From Hyphomicrobiales bacterium (GTDB lineage Bacteria; Pseudomonadota; Alphaproteobacteria; Rhizobiales; Xanthobacteraceae), in the NCBI GenBank assembly GCA_016201085.1, contig JACQDO010000226.1:1-15027 (forward strand): a DNA stretch of 15,027 nt, written 5' to 3'. This document shows positions 7,959-14,358 of this stretch, in pieces. The notes under the pieces were generated by a model, which saw only the letters and a list, made by a program, of their open reading frames with translations, ran no database searches and had not been told where the DNA came from. Made by a program: the position numbers and the translations under genes. The first letter of the stretch is position 1. Each line of letters begins with the position of its first letter.

Positions 7959-8543
7959 TTATTTAAAATTGTAACGGATCGGCACCACCACGGCGATCTG
8001 CCCGCCTTGGATTTCCGCCGGCGGCGGCGGCAGCGGCTGCGCGCGTTCGAGCAGAGCCAGGGTCTCGCGATCGAGCACGCTGGAGCCGGAACTGTGCGCG
8101 ATACGCGCGTTATGCACGCCGCCGCCGCGATCGATGCTGAAGGCGAGCTGCGCCACGCCGTATGGCGCGCTGGCGAGGCTGGCGTGTTTCTGCTTCGGCG
8201 TCTTGTCCTTCGGCTTCTCGATCGGCTTCGGCAGCGTCACCGGCAGCTCGGCCTGCGGCGTTTGCGTCAGCTCGATTTTCTCGACCGGCTTGACCGGCTG
8301 CGGCTCCGGCCGCGCTTCCGCCTGTTGCGGGCCGGGCGGCAATTCGTTCGGCGTGGTGACGGGCGCGACCGGCACCGGCGCCAGCTCGAGCATGATCACC
8401 GGCGCATTGGCCAGCAGGTCGGCGCCGTCGTTCCAGCGCGCCAGCAGGGCGGCGGCGCCGGCGGCGTGAAACGACAGCGCCAGCGTAAAGCAAACGCTCC
8501 AGCGCGCCGTCTCCGGCCAGCGGGCTGCGCGCGTTTGCCTCAT
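7959..8543 (-). CDS. tonB: TonB family energy-transducing protein with shortened C-terminal domain
   Basis: 194 residues. The ATG at 8543 overlaps the exbD stop as ATGA, so translation is probably coupled. Residues 17-36 form one N-terminal membrane helix. Residues 52-120 are a Pro/Lys/Glu-rich periplasmic spacer (for example PQPVKPVEK, LPKPIEKPKDK). The rest matches the second part of the TonB C-terminal domain: VAQLAFSIDRGG, ARIAHSSGSSVLDRETLALL, AQPLPPPP and VVVPIRYNF. TonB carries proton-motive energy from ExbB-ExbD to TonB-dependent receptors. Unusually, the segment that normally precedes the first strand (Trp, an amphipathic helix, then KRYP or a similar Tyr-Pro) is absent: the spacer runs through ASLASAPYG straight into the strand. 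No frameshift is evident. Function as a TonB is likely but altered receptor contact is possible. Confidence 0.88.
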   Translation of the reverse strand: MRQTRAARWPETARWSVCFTLALSFHAAGAAALLARWNDGADLLANAPVIMLELAPVPVAPVTTPNELPPGPQQAEARPEPQPVKPVEKIELTQTPQAELPVTLPKPIEKPKDKTPKQKHASLASAPYGVAQLAFSIDRGGGVHNARIAHSSGSSVLDRETLALLERAQPLPPPPAEIQGGQIAVVVPIRYNFK

Positions 8544-8968
8544 GGCGGCAGCTTCTCCGCTTCGAGACCGACCAGCGCCACATGCAGATAGCCGGCGCCG
8601 CGCAGCTCGTTCATCAGCGCCATCAGTTCGCCATAGGGCACGGCCTTGTCGGCGCGCAGGAACACGCGCTGCTGCTTGTCGCCGGCGCTGGCGCGGTCGA
8701 GCGTGGCCGCCAGCGCGGCGCGGCCGATATTATCGTTGTCGATCGCCAGACTGAGATCCGATTTCAGCGTCAGATACAGCGGCTTGTCCGGGCGCGGCGC
8801 CGTCTCGGCATTGGCGGCCGGCAGATCGACGGAGATATCGACGGTGGCCAGCGGCGCCGCGATCATGAAGATGATCAGCAGCACCAGGATCACGTCGATG
8901 AACGGCGTGACGTTGATCTCGTGCACTTCGTCGAGTTCGTCGCCGCCATGGTCGAGACGCACGCTCAT
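8540..8968 (-). CDS. exbD: ExbD biopolymer transport protein
   Basis: 142 residues. The N-terminus has the ExbD signature EINVTPFIDVILVLLIIFM, with the single membrane helix at about residues 22-42. Asp25 falls at the position of the essential membrane aspartate of Escherichia coli ExbD. A periplasmic domain follows, ending with VFLRADKAVPYGELMALMNEL and an ALVGLE motif, as in the family. It works with ExbB as the proton channel/motor that drives TonB. Its start lies 7 nt after the exbB stop and its stop overlaps the tonB start, so exbB-exbD-tonB is a tight operon. Confidence 0.95.
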   Translation of the reverse strand: MSVRLDHGGDELDEVHEINVTPFIDVILVLLIIFMIAAPLATVDISVDLPAANAETAPRPDKPLYLTLKSDLSLAIDNDNIGRAALAATLDRASAGDKQQRVFLRADKAVPYGELMALMNELRGAGYLHVALVGLEAEKLPP

Positions 8969-8975
8969 GGTGGGC

Positions 8976-9812
8976 CTACTCCGCTGCCGTCACGGCGCGG
9001 CGGCGCTCGGCCGGGCGCTGCTCGAACGCGCCGCGATCGAGGTCGCGGCTGACGATGCGCAGGATTTCCGCGGTGGCGTCGGCATGCAGCGCGCGGTAGC
9101 CGGCGGTCCAGCGCGCGAATATGTTGTACATCACCACCGCCGGGATCGCCGCCACCAGGCCGAGCGCGGTCGCCAGCAGCGCCTCGGCGATGCCGGGCGC
9201 CACCACCGCCAGATTGGTGGTGTGCGACTTCGAGATGCCGATGAAGCTGTTCATGATGCCCCACACCGTGCCGAACAGTCCGACGAACGGTGCGGTGGCG
9301 CCGATGGTGGCGAGGATGCCGGTGCCGCGGATCATCCGGCGGCCGGCGGCGGCCTCCAGCCGTTCCAGCCGCGAGACGATGCGCTCTTTCACGCCATCGG
9401 TTACCATGGCGTCGGCCGACAGCCGCAATTCGGCGTCGGCGGCGCGTACCAGCAGGGCGGCGCTATCGCCGGCGCCCTGCAGGCGCGCGACGGCCTCACG
9501 CCAGCTGCGCGCGGCGTCGAGCGCGTCGATCGCGATGCGCAGGCGCCGGCGCGCCATCATCAGCTCGATCGCCTTGGCGAACCAGATCGTCCAGGTCAGC
9601 ACCGAGGCGAATACCAGGCCCACCATCACGGCTTTGACCACGATATCGGCCGCCAGGAACATGCCCCAGGGCGACAGGTCGCGCGGCAGCTTGAGCAGCA
9701 CGTCGGATTCGGGCGCCGTCTGCGCCAGGGCCAATGCCGGCAGCAGCAGACCCACGGCCAGCAGGGCGGCCAAAAGCGGTCGGCGCTGCGGAATGCAAGT
9801 ATTACGGCTCAT
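8976..9812 (-). CDS. exbB: ExbB proton-channel protein of the TonB system, with N-terminal signal-like extension
   Basis: The ATG at 9812 is preferred (278 residues): AGG sits about 8 nt upstream, while the in-frame GTG three codons earlier has no clear ribosome site. The first about 30 residues form a hydrophobic signal-like segment ending ALALAQTAP, followed by a short periplasmic stretch. Three membrane helices lie near residues 53-80, 160-182 and 202-232. The C-terminal MotA/TolQ/ExbB core is highly conserved: ATIGATAPFVGLFGTVWGIM and GIAEALLATALGLVAAIP. Glu210 corresponds to the membrane glutamate, and Thr182 and Thr215 to the channel threonines. ExbB forms the pentameric proton-conducting scaffold around ExbD. 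The extension is usual in alphaproteobacterial ExbB. Confidence 0.94.
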   Translation of the reverse strand: MSRNTCIPQRRPLLAALLAVGLLLPALALAQTAPESDVLLKLPRDLSPWGMFLAADIVVKAVMVGLVFASVLTWTIWFAKAIELMMARRRLRIAIDALDAARSWREAVARLQGAGDSAALLVRAADAELRLSADAMVTDGVKERIVSRLERLEAAAGRRMIRGTGILATIGATAPFVGLFGTVWGIMNSFIGISKSHTTNLAVVAPGIAEALLATALGLVAAIPAVVMYNIFARWTAGYRALHADATAEILRIVSRDLDRGAFEQRPAERRRAVTAAE

Positions 9813-9945
9813 CGCACACACCTGTGTATTGTTCCATTTCTGCCGGCCCGCCTAGTGAAACACTTTAACCGGAGATTCTACAAAAGCATGGCCGGCGACG
9901 CGGCCGGAAAACGCCCGACCGCGCTCGCGTAAGCAGGCCAAAAGC

Positions 9946-10257
9946 TCAGTTGGCTTTCTGCATCTTCACGACCGTGAACTGGCCATTCACCTTGTCGGCC
10001 TCGAACTTCACCTTGTCCCCCACCTTGACCCCCTTGAGCATCGCCGGATCCTGGACGCGGAACACCATGGTCATGCCCTCATCCATGCCCAGGTTCTTGA
10101 GCGGGCCGTGCTTGAGCGTGATCTTGCCCGCGGTCTGATCGATCTTGGCGACCTGCCCGTCCACCACGCTCGATTGGGCCAGGCCGCGATTCGATAGCGT
10201 CGTGGCCCAAAGAGTAAGAACGCTGGCGATGACAAGTGACATTTTGCGCATGGTCAT
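9946..10257 (-). CDS. CusF-like periplasmic copper-binding protein
   Basis: 103 residues with a signal peptide (cleavage likely after GLA27). The mature part is a small beta-barrel of the CusF/CusB C-terminal type: VDGQVAKIDQTAGKITLKHG, then the metal loop with EGMTMVFRV, then VGDKVKFEA and FTVVKM. In CusF of Escherichia coli, His36, Met47 and Met49 bind Cu(I) or Ag(I) and Trp44 caps the ion. Here His50, Met62 and Met64 are present, but the Trp position appears to be filled by a non-aromatic residue (GMDEGMTM). The expected role is periplasmic Cu(I) carriage. An ATG at 10257 lies 3 nt after AGGAG, while a second ATG two codons on (10251) has the better 9-nt spacing; either could be the start. 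It follows the beta-barrel gene by 33 nt and probably shares its transcript. Confidence 0.85.
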   Translation of the reverse strand: MTMRKMSLVIASVLTLWATTLSNRGLAQSSVVDGQVAKIDQTAGKITLKHGPLKNLGMDEGMTMVFRVQDPAMLKGVKVGDKVKFEADKVNGQFTVVKMQKAN

Positions 10258-10290
10258 TCTCTCCTCTTGACGAATTATCGCGGTCAGATG

Positions 10291-11229
10291 TCAATTGAAC
10301 TCGTATCCGACTCCCAACCTCACGAGCCCTCTCTGACTGACCTCAGTCAGTCCAACGGCGCCACCAATCATGAAATGAAATCCGTTCTGCAGGTGCGTCA
10401 TGACATTTAATCCGAGATAGTGCTCCGTTATAGCCGGATTGATGGTCATACCCAAGGATGTATCGCCCAGGCCACCGAACAGTTCCGCTCCAAGCTTGAT
10501 GTGCGCTATCCCCCACCGTCCGTCGTCGGCGCCAGCGGCAGCGGCGTGTTGGTGAGGATAAGCGCCAACGCCAGGGTGTCGCGCCTCGCCCCCTTTCGCG
10601 TTGTAGATCATGTAATTGAGGCCAAGCGCATAGCCAAAGTCGGTTCGCCCGGCGGTGTTCACAAAAATATCCGTCTCATTGATCCAATTGAACGACACGC
10701 TCAGTTTGTCACTCAGGTCCTGGCCCAGGATAAGTCGTGTTTCGAGAATGCGTTCGGTGTTGCGCTCCGTATTTTCCGGCTTATCCGTGCGACCGCTGAT
10801 TTCCATGACGTATTTTGTGGTCGGTTTCAGGTTCTCGTATTCCACGTAGAGGCCCGGGTTGAGGAAAGTACCGTAGTCAAACAGCCGATAGCGGTTCTCC
10901 CAGCGCCAACCGGTGTATTGATACCCCTCACCTGATGTTTTCTGCCCCTCCATCATCAATTCAGTTTCCCACTGATCGGTCATGGCGCGCTCGATCATCA
11001 ACATCTGAGCGCTGTAGGACGGCTCGCCAGGCGCACCGCGGCCGAAATCGTTGAGTAACATGACAGAGACCGTGCCCTGCTTTTCGGTATGATGATCGTA
11101 CAGGACGAAATTTGCTTCGTTCCCCGACCAAGCTTGCCGATCGGCGGGCAGCAACCCAAATGCGGCCAGGAACAAAACCAATCGCGTTCGCCGCCACGCC
11201 GAAAACGTTCCAATCGGAAGACAATTCAT
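10291..11229 (-). CDS. Predicted outer-membrane beta-barrel protein, function unknown
   Basis: 312 residues from the ATG at 11229, chosen because AAAGG lies 7 nt upstream and a proper signal peptide then follows (RR, then LVLFLAAFGLLPA). An ATG nine codons earlier (11256) has no clear ribosome site. The mature sequence alternates aromatic and polar residues in strand-like stretches (WRWENRYRLFDYGTF, NPGLYVEYE, SVSFNWINETDIF, FGYALGLNYMIYN, FHFMIGGAVGLTE) and ends in a strand, LVRLGVGYEFN, as barrel proteins do. One long loop (about residues 213-240) is rich in His, Gly, Ala and Asp, with His218, His226 and His228; His46-His47 lie near the N-terminus. I do not recognise a characterised family. 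The gene sits between the TonB-dependent receptor and the CusF-like gene, only 31 nt after the receptor stop. Three hand-counted lines give 94/180 GC (52%), far below the genes on either side. Confidence 0.8.
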   Translation of the reverse strand: MNCLPIGTFSAWRRTRLVLFLAAFGLLPADRQAWSGNEANFVLYDHHTEKQGTVSVMLLNDFGRGAPGEPSYSAQMLMIERAMTDQWETELMMEGQKTSGEGYQYTGWRWENRYRLFDYGTFLNPGLYVEYENLKPTTKYVMEISGRTDKPENTERNTERILETRLILGQDLSDKLSVSFNWINETDIFVNTAGRTDFGYALGLNYMIYNAKGGEARHPGVGAYPHQHAAAAGADDGRWGIAHIKLGAELFGGLGDTSLGMTINPAITEHYLGLNVMTHLQNGFHFMIGGAVGLTEVSQRGLVRLGVGYEFN

Positions 11230-11260
11230 ATGACACCTTTGCGATATTGCTTTCATGAGA

Positions 11261-13432
11261 TCAGTAACTCGCGGTTATGGAAACGCGCGCCGCGCGCGGC
11301 GAGCCCGGCGTGATGTTGTTGTTGGCGTCGGCGGTCGGGTAGTACCGCGTGCCGAAGATGTTTTCCACGTTGAGCTGGGCGCGCAGGTGCTTGTTCAGTT
11401 TGTAGAACACGGCGCCGTCGACCCGGGTGTAGGCGGGCAGGATGACCGTATCGTCCGAGCTGGCATAGAAATCGCTCGTGCCGATCACGCCGAGGCCGGC
11501 GCCCCAGTTGTCGGTGAAATCGTAGCGGTTCCACAGACTGAACTGGTTGTAGGGCACCAGCGCGACCCGGTTGCCCGGCAAGATGATTGTCGAGGTCGCA
11601 CCGACCACGCGCGCGTCGGTATAGGCGTAGCCGGCGGTGATCTGCCACTGGTCGGTGACATAGCCGGCCAGCGAGGTTTCGAAACCGCGCGTCTTGGTGG
11701 CACCGCTCAGGATGAAGAAGCCGGCATTGACCGGATCGGGAAAGCGCGAATTGGTGCGATCGAGCTCATAGATCGCCGCGGTCAAAGCCAGGCGCGGCGT
11801 CACGTCCCATTTCACGCCGATCTCCTTGTTGACGAATTTCTCCGGTTCCGCGGAAACCAGCCCCGGCGTCAGGCTGTTGAACTGATCGCCCGAGGACGGC
11901 AGATACGACACGCTGTAGCTGCCATAGAGCGAAACCTGCTCGACCGGCTTGAGCACGATGCCGGCACGCGGCGAGACCAGATTGTCGATACGGCCGAAGG
12001 TCTGGCCGTAGGCCGCGCTCTGTCCATTGAGGTTGACATAGCCGAGATCGAAGCGGTCGAAGCGCACGCCGCCGATGAATTGCAGCCAGCGCGTCAACTC
12101 GATCTGATCCTGGCCGTAGGCCGCCGCGATGTTGAGGTTGGTGCGATTGCGCGCGTCGCTCGCCAAGCCCCGAAAGGTCACCGGCACGAACGAGACCGGG
12201 TTGCTGGCCGGCACCGTGATGGTCGTCGTCAAATTGTTGAAGAAGCCGGTGAAGCGGGCATTGGCCGACTTCTGGTTGGCGAACTCGGTGCCGAACAGCA
12301 AGGTGTGCTTGATCGGCCCGGTATTGGCCTTATAGGTCCAGTCCGTCTGGTTGATGATGTTCTGCCGGTCGTTGGTGTTGTTGTAGGCGGCGAGCGTGGC
12401 GAGGCCGCCGGCGGTCACCGGCGAGGCGGCGTTGGGATAGACGTTCTGATAGAATTTCTTGCTGTCCTGGAACCGCGTCTGGTTCTTGACCTTCAGCCCG
12501 TTGTCGAAAACATGATCGACCGAGGCCATGACGATGTTCGAGGTCGTCGGCGTGTAGCTCAAGTCCGGGTTGCCGAAGAATGTCGAATATCCGGCCGGAA
12601 AATACGGTTGCCCGTTCTGCGACGGGACGCCGCGATCCTGCACGCGGCGGTCGTAGAAATATTCGTAAGACAGCGTGACCTTGGTGGCGGCCGACGGCGT
12701 CCAGGTGAAGGTCGGGTTGATGCCGTAGCGCTTGAGATTGGTGAAATCCCGGTAGCTGTCGGACTGCTCGTACACCGCGTTGAGGCGTGCGGCGAAGCTG
12801 TCGTTGACCCGGCCGCCGGCATCCGCCGACACGCGGGCGTCGTTGAATGAGCCGCCCAGCGCCGTGACTTCGCGGCGCGTGACGCCGTCGGCTTCTTTCA
12901 GCACGCGATTGAGCACGCCGCCGCCGCCGCCGCGGCCGAAAATCATCGCGTTCGGTCCCTTGAGCAATTCGACGCGTTCGGCATTGTAAAGATCGCGGAA
13001 AAGCTGCGCGTCGTCGCGCATGCCGTTGACGAAGAAATCGGCGGTCGAACTCTGGCCGCGGATGACGATCTGGTCGCGATTGTTCTCGCCCTGGTGCCAG
13101 ACCACGCCCGGCACGTAGCGCACGACGTCCTCCAGCTTCAGCGCGCCGGTGTCGGCGATCTGCTGCTTGGTGACGACGGTGATCGACTGCGGCACGTCGC
13201 GCAGCGGCGTGTCGGTCTTGGTCGCGGTCGAGGTGCGGGTGGCGAGATAGCCGACCGTTCCGCCGGCATCGCCCTGTACGTTGATGGTGTCGAGCGTCAC
13301 AGCCTGCGCGTTCGCCTCGAGCGCTTGCTCGGTTTTGTCCTTGGCGAGCGCGTCCGCCATCCCCGCCGCTGCAACCAAGATCGCCATCGCCGGCAAAGCC
13401 GCAAGGCGCCGGCCCATCCCCTGTCTACCCAT
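11261..13432 (-). CDS. TonB-dependent siderophore-type outer-membrane receptor
   Basis: 723 residues; ATG at 13432 behind AGGTGGAG. The signal peptide ends at about ADALA30. TLDTINVQG (residues 46-54) is a plausible TonB box. The plug (about 75-185) has the family blocks DVPQSITVVTKQQIAD, EDVVRYVPGV, VIRGQSSTADFFVNGMRDD, and ERVELLKGPNAMIFGRGGGG with VLNRVLK. A full-length 22-strand barrel follows and ends in an aromatic residue (VSITASY). This layout fits the siderophore receptors of the FhuE/Fiu/FpvA group (TIGR01783-like), which take up ferric siderophores using TonB-ExbB-ExbD energy. Family membership is clear; the substrate is not. A catecholate such as Fiu ligands is a guess, and the CusF-like neighbour leaves a copper-binding ligand open. 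It is the first gene of the minus-strand cluster and is preceded by an ICE-like operator. Confidence 0.93.
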   Translation of the reverse strand: MGRQGMGRRLAALPAMAILVAAAGMADALAKDKTEQALEANAQAVTLDTINVQGDAGGTVGYLATRTSTATKTDTPLRDVPQSITVVTKQQIADTGALKLEDVVRYVPGVVWHQGENNRDQIVIRGQSSTADFFVNGMRDDAQLFRDLYNAERVELLKGPNAMIFGRGGGGGVLNRVLKEADGVTRREVTALGGSFNDARVSADAGGRVNDSFAARLNAVYEQSDSYRDFTNLKRYGINPTFTWTPSAATKVTLSYEYFYDRRVQDRGVPSQNGQPYFPAGYSTFFGNPDLSYTPTTSNIVMASVDHVFDNGLKVKNQTRFQDSKKFYQNVYPNAASPVTAGGLATLAAYNNTNDRQNIINQTDWTYKANTGPIKHTLLFGTEFANQKSANARFTGFFNNLTTTITVPASNPVSFVPVTFRGLASDARNRTNLNIAAAYGQDQIELTRWLQFIGGVRFDRFDLGYVNLNGQSAAYGQTFGRIDNLVSPRAGIVLKPVEQVSLYGSYSVSYLPSSGDQFNSLTPGLVSAEPEKFVNKEIGVKWDVTPRLALTAAIYELDRTNSRFPDPVNAGFFILSGATKTRGFETSLAGYVTDQWQITAGYAYTDARVVGATSTIILPGNRVALVPYNQFSLWNRYDFTDNWGAGLGVIGTSDFYASSDDTVILPAYTRVDGAVFYKLNKHLRAQLNVENIFGTRYYPTADANNNITPGSPRAARVSITASY

Positions 13433-13446
13433 AACTCCACCTGTTC

Positions 13447-13504
13447 CTGTCGGGCTGTCGCCGCGACGCGTTCAAGGCGCGTCGTTGTTGCGAGCCCGTC
13501 GCAG
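13447..13504 (-). promoter_or_regulatory. Nested stem-loop in the leader of the TonB-dependent receptor
   Basis: An inner perfect inverted repeat CGACGCG/CGCGTCG (13464-13470, 13478-13484, 7-nt loop) is enclosed by an outer perfect repeat CGGGCT/AGCCCG (13451-13456, 13493-13498), with CTG/CAG (13447-13449, 13502-13504) possibly extending it. The structure would form in the 5' leader of the receptor mRNA and end about 15-20 nt before the ATG, next to the ribosome site. It could affect translation or mRNA stability; this is inferred from base pairing only. Confidence 0.4.
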
Positions 13505-13545
13505 GTAGCTTTAGGTGGAAAAAATATAATAGCAATATCAATAAC

Positions 13546-13572
13546 TTAGACTGATTCTAATGTATCATTAGA
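13546..13572 (-). promoter_or_regulatory. ICE/Irr-like operator: overlapping TTAGA/TCTAA inverted repeats
   Basis: TTAGA (13546-13550) and TCTAA (13556-13560) form a 5-N5-5 inverted repeat. The second half-site also starts TCTAAT-N5-ATTAGA (13556-13561 with 13567-13572), a perfect 6-bp inverted repeat, and that site continues as TTAGAACAATTC. Alternating TTAGAA/TTCTAA half-sites resemble the iron control element bound by Irr in Rhizobiales. The element lies 114-140 bp upstream of the receptor start in an AT-rich tract, at a position where it could cover a promoter. Assigning it to Irr rather than to another Fur-family regulator is an inference. Confidence 0.55.
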
Positions 13573-13716
13573 ACAATTCGCGAAAGCGCCTCAGGGCGCG
13601 GGGATCGTTCGGATATTTTACGCTGTGGCAACAATGCCAGCCGCGAAAAAAAGTTTTGGATGGCGATTGTGTGTGCTCAATTGAACGACACGCCGCTCGC
13701 GTGCATCTTGCGCCGC

Positions 13717-13733
13717 GCCGGCACAGTGCCGGC
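13717..13733. promoter_or_regulatory. 17-bp palindrome upstream of the DUF1993 gene
   Basis: GCCGGCACAGTGCCGGC is a perfect 8-1-8 inverted repeat lying 32 bp before the ATG of the DUF1993-type gene. It could be an operator, or a hairpin in that gene's leader. The surrounding 13573-13765 segment has no other gene. It also holds a TGGCA/TGCCA repeat (13626-13639) and no confident promoter. Confidence 0.35.
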
Positions 13734-13765
13734 CCGCCATTCATCGTGCAAGGATCCGTGCCCTC

Positions 13766-14287
13766 ATGCCGTACTCAATGTCGCAAGCTTCCCTGCCGGT
13801 CTTCGAGATCGGCCTCAATGCCCTCAGTGCCGTGCTGGACAAGGCCGCGGCCTTTGCCGCGGCCAAGAAACTCGATCAGGCGGTTCTGTTCGGCTGGCGG
13901 CTGGCGCCCGATATGTATGCGCTCGGCAAACAGGTTCAGGTGGCGTGCGATCAGGCCAAGAACGGCCTGGCGCGGCTCGCCGGCGTCGAGCCGCCGAAAT
14001 TCGAGGACAACGAAACCACCATCGACCAGCTCAAGGAGCGGCTGGCCAAGACCGTCGCCTTCCTCAAGACGCTCGACGCCAAGGCGATCGACGCGTCAGC
14101 CGACCGCGAGATCACCTTTCCGCTCGGCCCGGCCAAGGGCCAGATGCTGGGCGCCGATTATCTCAATCACTTCGTGCTGCCGAACTTCTATTTCCACCGT
14201 ACCGCCGCCTACGCCCTCGTGCGCAGCCTCGGCGCGGAGATCGGCAAGCGCGACTTCCTGGGCGCCATCCCGATCAAACGCCTCTAG
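13766..14287 (+). CDS. DUF1993 family protein
   Basis: 173 residues; ATG at 13766, with AAGGA about 11 nt upstream. The sequence follows the DUF1993 (PF09351) pattern from end to end: SQASLPVFEIGLNALSAVLD, RLAPDMYALGKQVQVACDQA, RLAGVEPPKFEDNETT, then ADREITFPLG, and YLNHFVLPNFYFHRTAAYAL followed by IGKRDFLG. The family is a small all-helical cytosolic protein related in shape to DinB four-helix bundles. Its biochemical role is unknown. The His of LNHFVLPNF and the His of NFYFHRT sit where such bundles hold metal ligands, which is suggestive only. There is no signal peptide. It diverges from the TonB receptor and ends 17 nt before a strong hairpin terminator shared with the convergent transporter gene. 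Confidence 0.9.
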   Translation: MPYSMSQASLPVFEIGLNALSAVLDKAAAFAAAKKLDQAVLFGWRLAPDMYALGKQVQVACDQAKNGLARLAGVEPPKFEDNETTIDQLKERLAKTVAFLKTLDAKAIDASADREITFPLGPAKGQMLGADYLNHFVLPNFYFHRTAAYALVRSLGAEIGKRDFLGAIPIKRL

Positions 14288-14303
14288 CGCTACGTGAAAA
14301 ACA

Positions 14304-14337
14304 AAACCGCCCTGCCGGTTTGCCGGCGAGGCGGTTT
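14304..14337 (-). terminator. Rho-independent terminator between convergent genes, strongest on the minus strand
   Basis: The stem AAACCGCC/GGCGGTTT (14304-14311 with 14330-14337) continues past a C/A mismatch with TGCCGG/CCGGCG (14313-14318, 14323-14328) around a TTTG loop. Read on the minus strand it is followed by TTTTGTTTTT, an excellent U-tract, and it lies 21 nt after the transporter gene stop. On the plus strand the tail is only TTT before CGC, so it would stop the DUF1993 transcript less strongly. Confidence 0.85.
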
Positions 14338-14358
14338 CGCAGCTTTCAGCGTCAGCGT

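Noticed and set aside
8646..9932. 428-residue plus-strand open frame over exbD and exbB
   Set aside because: It is a shadow of two strongly conserved genes in GC-rich DNA. Its translation is Arg/Ala/Gly/His-rich with no domain.
11255..12850. 531-residue plus-strand open frame over the TonB-dependent receptor
   Set aside because: It is antisense to a full-length receptor with plug and barrel motifs; no ribosome site or family signature.
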